The notes beneath the pieces are model-generated. The model was not told where the DNA came from and did not search any database. It was given only the letters and a program-made list of their open reading frames with translations. A stretch of DNA of 64,000 nt from Cephalopachus bancanus (taxonomy: Eukaryota > Chordata > Mammalia > Primates > Tarsiidae), in contig JAPVLO010000234.1 in assembly GCA_027257055.1 (NCBI GenBank), forward strand, positions 1 to 64,000. Reading direction: 5' to 3'. Below are positions 1 to 11,319 of this stretch, piece by piece. Made by a program: the position numbers and the translations under genes. Positions within the stretch are counted from its first letter, which is position 1. Each line of letters begins with the position of its first letter.

Positions 1-40
1 AGATGGTGTCCTGACTAATCGGCATGTCAAAAATGGATAA

Positions 41-321
41 GGCCGGGCTCAGTGGCTCAGCCTGTAATCCCGCGCCTTTGGGAGGCTGAGGTGAGTGGAT
101 TGCCTGAGCCCACGGGTTCGAGACCCGCCTGGGCAACTTGGCGAGTCCTCATCTCTACAATAAATCAAAAATTAGCCGGGCGTGGTAGCGCACACCTGTA
201 GTTCCAGCTACTCAGAGGCAGAAGGATCGCCGGAGCCCAGCAGGTCGAGGCTGAGGTGGCCGGGAGCGGTCACTGCACTCCAGTCTGGGTGACAGAGTGA
301 GACTCCAACTCAAAAAAAAAA
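41..321 (+). mobile_element. Alu, full length, young
   Basis: Dimeric Alu with intact left arm, A-rich linker, right arm and short poly(A). It belongs to the young group with CCGGGAGCGG in the right arm. GGATAA occurs just before it and again after the tail, a probable TSD. Confidence 0.95.
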
Positions 322-607
322 GGATAAGAAGGGATGCTGGCAGGACACATATACCGTTACCATCTATGGACCACAGGGTCTCTAAAGCCCTTTCTCGTCT
401 GAATTTCCAGGTGGCTCGTGGGCAAAGAACATGAGAATTTTGAGAACAAGTTTTTTTGGCCCCAATTTTGGGAGGAAATGATGGAGAGAATTCCTAACCA
501 AATATTCATACTGGTTGTTATGCAAGTCATAACAAAGCCCATCTTACAGTGGTTACATAGACTATACGACAATACAGAAGTAGAGTCATCAAATATCTAA
601 AATGTAA
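322..607. other. Unassigned sequence between Alus
   Basis: No repeat or gene recognised. A 60-codon open frame lies at 418-600 (+), but it has no recognisable domain, splice signals or homologue that I know, so I do not call it a gene. Confidence 0.5.
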
Positions 608-885
608 GGCCAGGCATGGTAGTTCACACCTATAATCCTAGCATATAGGAGGCGAGAGGGTTGCCTGAGCCCAGGATTGGAGACCAGCCTGGGCAACATG
701 ACAAGACCTCATCTCTACAAGAAATCAAAAAATTAGCTGGGTGTGGTGACACATGTCTGTAGTTCCAACCACTTGGAAGACTGAAGCAGAAGGATTGCCT
801 GAGCCTAGCAGGTCGAGGTGCAGTGGCCATGAGCATGCCCCTGAACTCTAGCCTGGAAGACAGAGTAAAACACAAACTCAAAAAA
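608..885 (+). mobile_element. Alu, full length, older
   Basis: Diverged dimeric Alu of the intermediate group (right arm CATGAGCATGCC). AAAATGTAA precedes the head and follows the tail, giving a TSD. Confidence 0.93.
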
Positions 886-894
886 TGTAAATAT

Positions 895-1053
895 AGCCGG
901 GCATGGCAGCGCGCGCCTGTAGTTCCAGCTACTTGGAAGGCTGAGGTGGATGGATCGCTGGAGCCTGGCGGGTCGAGGCTGCGGTGGCCAGAAGCGGCCA
1001 CTGCACTCCAGTCTGGGCGACAGAGTGAGACTCCAACTCAAAAAAAAAAAAAA
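895..1053 (+). mobile_element. Alu right monomer only
   Basis: Only the right arm is present, starting at AGCCGGGCATGG and ending in poly(A). GTAAATA occurs just before it and again after the tail, so it looks like an insertion in its own right, not an eroded dimer. Confidence 0.85.
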
Positions 1054-1090
1054 GTAAATAAATAAATAAGATATAAAATCAAAAATATTT

Positions 1091-2630
1091 TTACAGAAGC
1101 CTGTCAGTTTGGTGAGGTCCCACTTGTCGACCTTATCTCTTATGTCATGGGCACTTGAGATTTTGATTAGGAATTGGTTGCAATTTTCACAAGCGTGTCT
1201 CCTTCATTTTCTAAGAATCTTATAGTTTGAGGTTTTATGTTTAGGTCTTTGATCATTTAGAGTTGACTTTTGTATATGGTGATAGGTAGGGGTCTTGTTT
1301 TAATCTTCTGCTTGTGGTCAGATAGTTTTCCCAGCACCATTTACTGAATAGGTTCTCCTCTACCCAGTCGTTGGTGGTGGAGGCTTTGTCAAAGATGAGT
1401 TGGTTGAGAAATTGAGGTTTTGCTTCTGGAATCTCTGTCCTGTTCCATTGGCCTATATGTCTATTCTTGTACCAATACCAGGCTGTTTTGATTATTGTAG
1501 TTTTATAATAAAGTTTAAAGTCTGGGAGTGTGATACTGCCTGCTTTTTTTTTTTTTTTTTTTTGCTAAGGAATGTTTTGGCTATTCATGGTCGTTTATGT
1601 TTCCATATGAATTCCTGTATTGTCATTTCCAGGTCTGAGAAGAATGTTGCTGGTAATTTAATGAATACTGCATTAATTAGACATTCGAGCAGCCAACAGA
1701 TACATGAAAAAATGCTCAGCTTCACTAGACATCAAAGAAATGCAAATTAAAACCACACTGAGGTACCACCTAACTCCAGTCAGGATGGCCATCATGAATA
1801 ACTAAAAAACAACAGATGCTGGAGAGGATGCAGCAAAAAGGGAAAACTTCTACACTGTTGGTGAAAGTGTAAACTAGTACAACCTCTGTAGTAAATAGTT
1901 TGGCGATTCCTAAAAGATCTGAAAATTGACCTTCCATATGACCCTGCAATCCCCCTACTGGGAATATGCCCCGAGGAACTCAAATCACGCTATACAAATG
2001 ATACCTAAAATCAGCCAGGTGTGGTAGCACATGCCTGTAATTCCGGCTACTTGGAAGGCTGAAGTGGAAGGATCACCGGAGCCCAGCAGGTCGAGGCTGC
2101 GGTGGCTGGGAGTGGCCACTGCACTCTAGTCTGAGTGACAGAGTGAGACTCCAACTCAAAAAAAAAAAAAAAAAAAATGATACCTGCACAAGTATGCTTA
2201 TTGCAGCGTTATTCACAATAGCAAAAACATGGAACCAACTGTGCTGCCCTTTGAAAGAGGACTGGATTTTAAAAAATGTGGTAGATATACACAATAGAAT
2301 ATTACACAGCCATAAAGAAGGACAAAAGTATGAACCTCACAGCAACTTGGATGGACTTAGAGTTATAATACTGAGTGATCTATCATAGAAACAAAGAACT
2401 GAGTACCACATGTTCTCACTTATAAGTGGACCTTGAACCATTATCATAATACTATAAGAAAGAGATTGGCAGTAGTGGGAAACTGCTGGGGGCGGGGGGC
2501 GGGATTGGCAGTAGTAGGAAACTGCCGGGAGGGAGGGGGCACACCTCATCAACAAGAGTACCTGCATAATGAACATTTGTATACCTAACCCTGAATTGCA
2601 GCCCATATCTTTAAAATGAAAAGTTAAAAA
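1091..2630. mobile_element. L1 LINE, 3' part, with 5' inversion (twin priming)
   Basis: Bases 1091-1675 are L1 ORF2 sequence in reverse orientation. Bases 1676-2630 are the downstream ORF2 C-terminal region and 3' UTR in forward orientation, ending in an A-run. The inverted part comes from upstream of the forward part, as expected from twin priming. AAAAATATTT at 1081-1090 and about 2630-2639 is the likely TSD. It is split by a right-monomer Alu at 2007-2174. It is not functional. A G-rich 45-bp imperfect duplication lies near 2465-2540. Confidence 0.9.
2007..2174 (+). mobile_element. Alu right monomer inserted in L1
   Basis: Begins in the A-rich linker (AAAATCAGCC), contains only the right arm and ends in about 18 A. 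An exact 11-bp TSD, AAATGATACCT, lies at 1996-2006 and 2175-2185, which fixes both ends. Confidence 0.93.
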
Positions 2631-2639
2631 AAAATATTT

Positions 2640-3693
2640 CATTTATAAGTACATAGTGGGCCAGGCTAAGTATCTATAAGTGTGTGGATGTTTTAGAGGT
2701 AAGTCCTAATCAGTGCTGTGCTTAGACACCGGTAGTTGTGAATAGTTAAATCCTTGCTATAACCCTGAGATTAATTTGCTTCAGTGTTGAAGAATGTTTC
2801 TTGACTTGTTGACACCCAGAAGAGTGTGGGACAGCAGAGGAGACTTGGGGAGGTGGATGGGGCTCACTCGGGAACTGCTTGCAGGAGATCAGAGCTTTCG
2901 TCCAGAGTCTTCACCCTTCATAAGGACAGCAGTGAAGAGGAACAGGACCAGGCTTGGCACACCCAACCCATGCTGGACCGCTGATGACTCATCATGACCA
3001 TGAGGCTGAATGGACCCAGTCCATAGAGCTTGCTTTCAAAATGGCTGCTCCAATAGCAGAGCGAACAACAGGTTGGAAGAGGCAGAAGTGGATTCATTCC
3101 AGGTTGCTCTGCTTTTAGGGCCTTCGCGTTTTCTTCGCCACACATTGGACCATTCTACTCTTGATAAGCTGCAAGATGTATCATATTAGCCAGCATAGGC
3201 ACAGTTGGCCCCCACACTTGCTTATGGACTGAATGGACCTTTTAATTAGGATGTTACTGAATGGACCTTTTCATTAGGATGTTACTTTCATTAGGAAGTC
3301 ATTATGTAGAGTAGGGAGCAAGACATCCCTGGATCACAAGGACTTGGAACTAAGAACATCCTTCGAGAATGAAGATAGTGCATGTGCATACTTCCTTGCT
3401 CATCGCTTTCCCCTCCATGATTTATTCTCATTTAGGGGGATGAGTAAACTGATGCATTGGGAGTCACCTGCAGTAGTGAACCCCATCAGGACAAATAAAA
3501 ACAAACAAACAAAAACATACAAACAAAAAACACCTGATGCTGTGGTCCTGCAGAGAAGTGAGAAACACCCACAAAGGTGATCGAGCAGATCTTCTAGAGG
3601 AATGAGTAGGATATGACTAACAAGAAAAAAATTTGTGACCTCATGTATGATTGTAACCTCTGTAAAGAAGGAAGGCAGGGAGGATGGATGGGA
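2640..3693. other. Unassigned sequence, small duplication, A-rich simple repeat
   Basis: No gene seen. Bases 3230-3290 hold two near-identical 30-bp copies containing GAATGGACCTTTT. Bases 3492-3530 are an (AAAC)n-like stretch. Confidence 0.5.
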
Positions 3694-4231
3694 TCAAGAA
3701 CAAAGGGAGAAACCAGCGTTGCCAGCTTGGGTCACACGCAGGTAGCTTGGCTGGCAGGGGAATGGCAGTGACTGTGTACAGTTCTCTTTTCTTCTGATAG
3801 TGAGCTTGGTCTTCCATTCCTTTGACACAGTGAAGGAGGAGGCATTATACAAGTGAGCACCACAAAACTGCAGAATTATCTTTTTTTTTTCTTTTTTTTG
3901 AGTTGGAGTCTCACTCTGTCGCCCAGACTGGAGTGCAGTGGCCGCTCCCGGCCACCACAGCCTCGACCTGCTGGGCTCCAGCGATCCTTCCGCCTCAGCC
4001 TTCCAAGTAGCCAGAATTATAGGCATGCACTACCATGCCCGGCTGATTTTTTGATTGATTGTAGAGATGAGGTCTCACCTGCCCAGGCGGGTCTCAAACC
4101 TGCAGGCTCAGGCAACCAACTCACCTCAGCCTCCCAAAGGTGCGGGATTACAGGCTGAGCCACCGAGCCCGGCTAGCAGAATTATCTTTTGGAGGGTGGG
4201 CCCCTTGGAGCACAGGCTTCCCTCGTCAAGT
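3694..4231. repeat. Unclassified repeat, copy 1, split by an Alu
   Basis: Bases 3776-3850 closely match 6194-6266 (shared blocks include CCATTCCTTTGAC and CAGTGAAGGAGGAGG). The unit resumes at 4191 after the Alu. I do not recognise the family. Confidence 0.55.
3885..4175 (-). mobile_element. Alu, young, ACTT-deletion type
   Basis: Poly(T) start, intact arms. A 15-bp TSD, GCAGAATTATCTTTT, lies at 3870-3884 and 4176-4190. The left arm lacks ACTT and the right arm reads AATT(C) before its CGGCTAC-type position. Confidence 0.96.
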
Positions 4232-5344
4232 AATGTTAAACCCAAGAACTCTAATCTGAGAGAAAAAGAGAGAGAGAGAGACCACAAAGAGCCAGCTCCG
4301 ATGCAAACACACAAGGGTCTTTATTCGGGCTCGAGTCTGGGCTCACGTATGAAGCCCGTGGCTTCAGGAAGGAGAGCTCTGATTCACAATGGCAAGCAGT
4401 TTTTATGCACAATTACAGAGGGAGGGGAAAGAACTTTAAACTTGATTTTACATGATTGGGTAATTTCTCCTAATGGGTACAGGAACACTTGGTATTGGTA
4501 GGTGCCTTTCGTGGGCTGTAACCTGACTGCCCGTGATTGACAGAAACCCACTTAACAGGCAGAGTGGAATGTCAGATAAGTTAGGTCCATACAGTCACTG
4601 CGTATAAAGTAACCTGAGCAGGCAGGCAAAGGGTTACATTAGCCATTTAAGTTTGCTGATCCACCCCGAGGTATGCTTAGGAAAGCTTGTTTGCTTAAAA
4701 TTTACATAACATAACATGGTCATTATGGGACAACAAAAGCCAAACTTAACAAAGTTTTAAATATGAATGCTGCAAACACATACAGTGAATGTGGGGTAGA
4801 AATTCATATAGTACTAGTTCTGGGAATTTATAAAATATCACAGACGTCTTATAGCAAGGCTGTTCTTGTAAAAGTCTTTGATCCCTTCAGGTTTACATAG
4901 CCACTGCGTGTAAATTAACACTGGCATGGAAGCAGGTGGTTTAAATCAACATAAAGCCCACCTAGAGAGCAGCTAGCGCCTCAGAGTCTACTGTGATAGC
5001 AAAGGAATGTCTGAACAGGGCTTATCGCTTTAACATTTACATCCCAGAAGTCAGCATGGCAATTAGGACTGACAATGCTTAACCTAAGAGTTCTAAATAC
5101 CACTTAAGACATTTTATATACCTACACAATCAGTCACTATCCAGCACCCGACATAAGCCTAATTCTACGGGGTCTGAGGTAGGATTTAAAGTACTAAGAT
5201 TTCATAAAGTACAATGAACACGAGGTAGGAATACACAAAATATATAGTAAGCATGAGGTAGGGATATATGAAATATAGTGAACTAAACACTACTTTTACA
5301 GCAAGTATGGCTTTTTAAGTTTCTTGGTTTCTTGGGTCTCTCAA
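4232..5344 (-). mobile_element. Probable retroviral LTR (solo)
   Basis: Read on the minus strand, the block begins TGAGAGACCC and ends GGGTTTAACA, the TG...CA termini of an LTR. An AATAAA signal (TTTATT at about 4316 on the plus strand) lies about 85 bases before the end, followed by a pyrimidine-rich stretch as in an R-U5 region. The long AT-rich part would be U3. No flanking repeat or primer-binding site was seen, so it is a solo LTR at best. The family is not assigned. Confidence 0.5.
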
Positions 5345-5540
5345 TAGCGTGCTCTTAACCTAAGTCTATTATTGTCCTCGCAGTAAGTGTTCTAGGAAAC
5401 CATTGGCATCTGTGTACCAGCTAGTGTTGTTGTGAGAGACTGTGTTCGGCTTTAGTGGATTTTTTTTTGGAGATTCTTTCAATGAGTTTGCCCATTTCAC
5501 GATGGGTGATCTACAAACCCTCCTGCCCACGCTGTGCTGA

Positions 5541-6195
5541 GTGCTCAGCAGTTTTTGACCAAAAACAGCATGGCCCCCAATGCTCCACCCTCCCTATTCA
5601 CCCAATCTCACCCTGAGCGACTTTTTTGTTTGTTTTCCCAGATGAAAAAAGTCCTCAAAGGGACATATTTTGCCAATATGGAAGAGGTGAAACAAAAAAC
5701 GGCAGAAGCATTCCAAGGCATCAAAACGGACACATTAAAAAACTGTTTTGAGCCGGGCTCGGTGGCTCAGACTGTAATCCCACGCCTTTGGGAGGGTGAG
5801 GTGAGTGGATTGCCTGAGCCTACAGGTTCGAGACCCGCCTGGGCAGTGAGACCTCATCTCCACAATAAATCAAAAAATCAACCGGGCGCGGTAGCACATG
5901 CCTGTAATTCCGGCTACTTGGAAGGCTGAGGCGGAAGGATTGCCGGAGCCCAGCAGGTCGAGGTTGCGGTGGCCGGGAGCGGCCACTGCACTCCAGTCTG
6001 GGGGGCAGAGTGAGACTCCGACTCAAAACAAACAAACAAACAAACAAAAACTGTTTTGAGCAGTGGAAAAAGCATCTGGATAGTCATATTACATCAAATG
6101 AAGAGAACTTTGAAGGTGACTGAAGTCTAAACATGTAAGAATGAATACACAAGTTTTTATCAATAAATTCTGGGTTTTTTTGGGTGCTCCTCGTA
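5541..6195 (+). pseudogene. mariner transposase 3' fragment (copy A), split by an Alu
   Basis: Encodes the C-terminal end of a Tc1/mariner-superfamily transposase: a Pro-rich stretch, a degraded FFLFP-like motif, MKKVLKGTYFANMEEVKQK, then after the Alu QWKKHLDS and a terminal EGD stop at about 6121. It ends in a terminal-inverted-repeat-like GGGTTTTTTTGGGTGCTCC and TCGTA at 6195. The upstream catalytic part is missing. A second copy lies at 48906-49325. Confidence 0.8.
5753..6045 (+). mobile_element. Alu, young, inside mariner copy A
   Basis: Full dimer with an AAAC-type tail. An exact 15-bp TSD, AAAAACTGTTTTGAG, lies at 5738-5752 and 6046-6060. The left arm reads GGGCAGTGAGACC, the short form lacking about 5 bases. 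Confidence 0.97.
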
Positions 6196-6714
6196 CAACT
6201 CTCTTTTCTCCTGATCGTGAGCTTAACCTCCCATTCCTTTGACCCAGTGAAGGAGGAGGTGTTGTATTTCAAAGATGTTCTAGTTACTAGAAAAACACAT
6301 ACAACACCATACACAGCACTTGCCATTCCGATTCATAACTCGTCTCCTGTGAATCTGACTTTTATGACCACAAGTGGCCACAAGCACTTGACTAAATCAC
6401 ATTTTTTATCTTAAAATGAAGGGCCGTTTCAGTCATATCAAAGGGTAGAGAACACGACCTTAGATAGCACTAAGGCTGCTGTTTTGATATTCTGTTCTGC
6501 CCTCTCTAACTGTATAGGAATCCTACAGAAGGAACCTGCCTCATTGGGGTACTCATGGCTGGGCAACCTTGCACAGTCTCTGCAGGGGAGTTATGTGGGT
6601 ACGTGTGTATGGCTTGGGTTTTAGGAATGGGGGTTAGATAGGCTCACAGTATTATCCCAGTAGGAGAGGAGTTGTGAAGAAAAAAGGAACACTTTAAAAA
6701 AGTGTATTAGGCTT
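6196..6714. repeat. Unclassified repeat copy 2, then unassigned sequence
   Basis: Bases 6196-6266 match 3778-3850, the flank into which mariner copy A appears inserted. Beyond 6270 nothing is recognised. Confidence 0.45.
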
Positions 6715-7312
6715 CTCCATGGAGACAGGACCAATAGAAGTCAGACAGATAGATACATAGATGAATAGATGAACAAATGGATATGGAGATGGATGGATAG
6801 ATGAGTAGATATAGATGATAGATGATGGATGGATGGATAGATAGATAGATAGATAGATAGACAGATAGGCAGGTAGGTAGTCAGGTAGATGAGAGGGGAC
6901 TGGGAAATTGGCTCATATAATTATGGTGACTGAGAAGTCTCCAATAGGCCATCTGCAAGTTAGAGACCCTAGAAGCAGTTCTGTGAAGTATAACCATCTG
7001 CAGAGAGACAAAACCAAAGGAAAGTAGACAGACAAGTAGATGAGAGGGGACTAGGGGAATTGGCTCACATAATTATGGTGCTCTGCATAGCTAGAGACCC
7101 TGGGATGCTGGTAGTGTGGTTCATTCCAAGTCTGAAGGTCTCACAACCAGGGAAGCCAACGGTGTAATTCTCAGTTCGAGGCCAAGGACCTGAGCACCTC
7201 GGGTGCCACAGGAGGAAGTCCTGAAGCCCAAGGCTGGAGAGTCTGGAGTTCTGATATCCAAAGGTAGGAGGGGGAAGGAGTCCAAGCTCTAGGAGAGGGA
7301 GAGAGGAGATCC
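6715..7312. repeat. Old interspersed repeat with GATA/GGAT microsatellite
   Basis: CTCCATGGAGACAGGACCAATAG and AATTGGCTCACATAATTATGG belong to a common old mammalian repeat whose exact class I cannot assign. Bases 6740-6890 are a GATA/GGAT tetranucleotide tract. The AATTGGCTCA segment occurs twice (about 6905 and 7057). Confidence 0.5.
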
Positions 7313-7606
7313 TTTTTTATTCTTTTGATTCAGAGTCTCACTCTGTCACCCAGATTGGAGTGCAGTGACACCATCACGACTACTACAGCCTCAACCTGCT
7401 GGGCTCAAGTGATCCTTCTGCCTCAGCCTTCCCAGTAGCTGGTACTACAGGTACGTGCCATCACACCCAGTTAATTTTTTGATTTATTGCAGAGACGAGG
7501 TCTCCCTATGTTGCCTAGGCAGGTCTCAAACCCCTGGGCTCAGGCAATCTTCTTGCCTCTGCCTCCTAAAGTGCTGGGATTACAGGCATGAGCCACCATG
7601 CCCAGC
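7313..7606 (-). mobile_element. Alu, old
   Basis: Diverged full dimer in reverse orientation with an interrupted T-run. Confidence 0.92.
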
Positions 7607-7615
7607 AATAAAACA

Positions 7616-7748
7616 TTTTAAATCTTACAGCACAGTACCTTGAAAAGTACACCAGACATGTGAACTAACTTACATGACTGAACATGTAAACACACATTCA
7701 CATCTTTGAAAGTTCACAACTTGAAGGTTCGTAGGTAGGGGACTTACT
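7616..7748. repeat. Fragment of a TIR-bearing MITE
   Basis: CTTTGAAAGTTCACAACTTG and GTAGGGGACTTACT match the 3' half of the complete element at 50950-51272. Confidence 0.75.
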
Positions 7749-7814
7749 GTATATCTTATGTTGTATGGTAAAAAAAATAAGAGAGGAACAAAAACAAAGT
7801 TTTTTGCTTAATAT

Positions 7815-7849
7815 ATGTGTGTGTACACACACACACACACACACACACA
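7815..7849. repeat. (TG/AC)n microsatellite
   Basis: TGTGTGTGTACACACAC run switching from TG to AC; self-complementary and able to form a hairpin. Confidence 0.95.
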
Positions 7850-8151
7850 GTTTTTTTTTTTCTTTTTTGAATTGGAGTCTCATGTTGTCACCCAGACTGG
7901 AGTTCTGTGGCATGCTCACGGCCACCACAACCTCAACCTACTGGGTTCAAGTGATTCTTCCACCTCAGCCTTACAAGTAGCTGGAATCACAGGTATGCGC
8001 CAACACACCCGGCTAATTTTTTTTATGTATTGTAGAGATGAGGTCTCGCTATATTGCTCAGGCTGGGTTCAAACCCCTGAGCTCTGGCAAACCTCTCGCC
8101 TCTGCCTCCCAAAGTGCTGGGATTACAGGTGTGAGCTACTGTGCCCAGTCA
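7850..8151 (-). mobile_element. Alu, intermediate age
   Basis: Full dimer in reverse orientation; the next Alu inserted 14 bases beyond its 5' end. Confidence 0.93.
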
Positions 8152-8164
8152 TAAATGTATTCTT

Positions 8165-8448
8165 TTTTTTTTTTTTGAGTTGGAGTCTCACTCTGTCACC
8201 CAGATTGGAGTGCAGTGGCCGCTCCCGGCCACCGCAGCCTCGACCTGCTTGGCTCCGGTGATCCTTTCACCTCAGCCTTCTGGTAGCTGGAACTACAGGC
8301 GTGTGCTACAGGCTGATTTTTTGATTTATTGTAGAGATGAGGTCTCGCCAAGTTGCCCAGGCAGGTCTCAAACCCGCGGGCTCAGACAATCCACTCACCT
8401 CAGCCTCCCAAAGCATGGGATTACAGGCTGAGCCACCGAGCCCGGCTC
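8165..8448 (-). mobile_element. Alu, young
   Basis: Flanked by AAATGTATTCTT at about 8153-8164 and 8451-8462. About 10 bases are missing in the right arm near 8308. Confidence 0.95.
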
Positions 8449-8519
8449 ACAAATGTATTCTTAACAAAATAGGGAAGAAATACTAATGCCAGTTACAGTT
8501 CTCAGTTCTGTAACCGTTC

Positions 8520-9960
8520 ATATGATTATAGTTGGTATTTATAATTATCTTCTCCTGTTTTCCGTTTGCTGTCAGCAAGTGTCTCATCTGCTTGTGGTTC
8601 TTTACCTGGTAGGGTGACCCCAAGCTTCATTCCTGAAATATCTGGGGCATCTGTAGTCTTCCCTGGAATGAATTGTTGTAATTCTCCATTGACTTTCATC
8701 ACAAAGCATGGTAATATGAAGAGATACCCTAAGGAATCTCCTGTATTCCAGGCACATTTTTTAAAACCTTCATTGTGGAATAGTAGTCCAATTTCTGGGT
8801 CCATCACCTCTGCCAACACTGTAAGTACCTTAGCGTGCTAACTCAGAAGATTGAGGAGCCCATAGTGGCTGGTGGCAGTCTTAATTCTCAGTTCAACAGA
8901 ACCACTGCTGTGTCTCCTGGTAGCATCATGGCCCTCTCTGGAGCCAAGACCTCTGGGCCAGATGAGCATGAAGCTAGGGAAAAAGGAAGCAAAAGTGTCG
9001 CTAGTGGGTCATTGGAGTGATGGTGAGTGATGCCACTGCAATTTTTCCCTTGATTCCTGGGCCTGTGAATGCTGGCTATGGGAGAAACAGCACTGATATT
9101 GACTAGTATTGGACACTAATTCAGAGCATTCAGCCTTCTGGAGAACCTTGCTCCAACCCTGCAAAGTATTATCATCTGGCTGGGGCTGTAACTGTGACAT
9201 CAAAAGTCCATTTCACTGTTTTATCCAGCCAGCTGCTTCAGGATGGAAAAGAGAGTAAGAGCAGTGAATCCTGTGACATGGGCTCACGCTGCACTTCTTT
9301 GGCTTTGAAGTGAGTTCCTTGGTCAGAAACCATGCTGCGTAAAACCCCATGATGATAGACAAGGTATTCTCTGAGTTTATGGATGGTGGTTTGGCAGAAG
9401 CACTGCATGCAGGGAAGACAAATTCGTATCCAGAATGTCCAGTTCCAGTGAGGACAAAATGCTGCCGCTTCCATGATGAAGGTGGTCCAACGTAATCAAC
9501 TCGCTACCCGGCAGCTGGCAGATCAGCTGGGAATGATGCCACATTGGAGTCTCGGTGCTGGTCTCTGCTGCTGGCAGGCTGGGCACTCAGTGGTGGCCAG
9601 AGCTAGGCCAGTCTTGGTGAGTGAAAGTCCACGTTGCTGGGCCCACACACAATCCCCATCCCTGCCTCCATGGACACTTGTCCATAAACCCACTGGATGA
9701 TGACAGGTGGCTGGGGAAAGACGCTGGCTTGTGTCCACAGAACAAGTCATCTTGTCCACTTGATTACTAAAGTCCTCCTCTGCTGAGGTCACCTTCTGGT
9801 GAGCACTCCCATAGGACACAAATATTTTCACATCTTTTGCCTGCTCAGAGAGGGCTATCCACACAACTCTTGCCTAAATTGCTTTGTCATCAATTTTCTA
9901 ATAATATTCTTTCCATGTCCTTGACCATCAGCCAAACCATTGGCCACAGCCCATGATTTA
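8520..9960 (-). pseudogene. Endogenous retrovirus pol remnant, ERVL-like
   Basis: Read on the minus strand, bases about 9860-9240 resemble a retroviral integrase core: an Asp-Gln-Gly-Thr-His-Phe motif near 9320 sits in the expected setting after a His-Gly stretch. Downstream, about 8980-8520, a segment resembles a dUTPase-like region. Integrase followed by dUTPase is the ERVL arrangement. Stops and frame changes break it throughout, so it is a dead fossil; no gag, env or LTR was recognised next to it. Strand and class are supported mainly by these short matches. Confidence 0.65.
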
Positions 9961-10544
9961 GCCTATACGTGCACACCCAGAAACACCCCCACAGATGCAC
10001 CCAGAAAAAATGACTTACCAGTTCTCAAAGTATTCTTCAACCAGTCACCTGGAATTAACTATCATATCATAAAGGCAGGTAAAGAGGAACATTTAAGAGG
10101 CTGAGACTTCAGTGAGCTGTAAGCAAACTGATGTTCTCCTTAATTCATTTAACATATATATGGAAGTAAATCATTTGTGTTTTAAGGGCTTTTATAACAG
10201 TTCCACAGCCTGGGTTGAATGGGCACTTCCTCAAAGTCATCAGATTCAGAACCGTATCACCCTCTTCCTGGGATTCTCAAAGCAGAAGATTCTCAGATCT
10301 CAAAGATCTCATTTTATACTCTAATGTCAGAAATTGAGAGAATTGAAAGAGTAGGTGACCACTGTTTTCTATCAGCTGGGTTGTAAGTGCAAATGTGATG
10401 ATACACAACTCTACGTGGTTACCCAGCAGTATGTACCAATAAAAACCCAAACAAAAAACTCCCGTGGGGGGTTTATGGACCATTAAGCATATGTATGTGT
10501 CCTCTGTGGGTTGCAGGGACTCCATTTTGAAAACTGCTAGGGAA
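9961..10544. other. Unassigned sequence
   Basis: No gene, RNA or repeat recognised. Confidence 0.4.
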
Positions 10545-10844
10545 GGTTGGGCACAGTGGCTCACGCCTGTAATCCCAGCACTTTGGGAGGCCAAGGTGAG
10601 AGGACTGCCTGAGCTCATGGGTTCAAGACCAGCCTGGGCAATTTGGCGAGACCTCATCTCTACAATAAATCAAAGAATTAGCTGGGTGTGGTGGCATATG
10701 CCTGTAGTTCCAGCTATTTGGAAGGCTGAGGGGGAAGGATGGTCTGAGCCCAGCAGGTCGAGGCTATGGTGGCTGTGAGCATGCCACTGCACTGCAGCCT
10801 AGGCAACAGAGTGAGACTCCAACTCAAAAAAAAAAAAAAAAAAA
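10545..10844 (+). mobile_element. Alu, intermediate age
   Basis: Full dimer with CATGAGC-type text (GTGAGCATGCC) in the right arm and a long A tail. Confidence 0.94.
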
Positions 10845-10994
10845 GGAAAAGAAAAGAGAAAGAAAACCCACTGGGGAGATGATTATTGGCCAAGGATCAT
10901 GAGCTATTTCCTTGCATTTATGTTGTGGTCCTGTCCAAAATGTTGTTGGTCTTCTAGTGAGAACAATATCTGATGGATTTCAATGTACATAAAG

Positions 10995-11292
10995 TGGCTG
11001 GGTGCGGTGGCTCACGCCTATAATCCCAGAGGATTATAGGAGAGGCAGAGGAGAAAGGATTGCCTAAACTCAGGGGCTTGAAACCAGCCTGTTATTACTG
11101 GTGAGAACTTGTTTCTACAATAAATAAAAAACTTAGCCGGGCATGGTGTTGCATGCTTGTGGTTCTAACTACTTGGAAGGTTGAGGCAGAAGGATCACTT
11201 GAACCCAGCAGGTTGAGGCTGCGGTGGCTGTGAGCATGCCACTGCACGCCAGCCTGGGTGACAAAGTGAGACTCTGACAAAAAAAAAAAAAA
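10995..11292 (+). mobile_element. Alu, rearranged left arm
   Basis: Bases 11025-11045 carry a short inverted duplication (CCCAGAGGATTATAGG) replacing normal left-arm text. A 10-bp TSD, GTACATAAAG, lies at 10985-10994 and 11293-11302. Confidence 0.94.
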
Positions 11293-11319
11293 GTACATAA
11301 AGCAAAAGGAGTTTTTGTT

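Noticed and set aside
418..600. 60-codon frame between two Alus near the window start
   Set aside because: No recognised domain, promoter or splice signals; could be chance or part of an unknown repeat.
7815..7849. TG/AC palindrome as a possible regulatory hairpin
   Set aside because: It is a plain microsatellite abutting an Alu tail.
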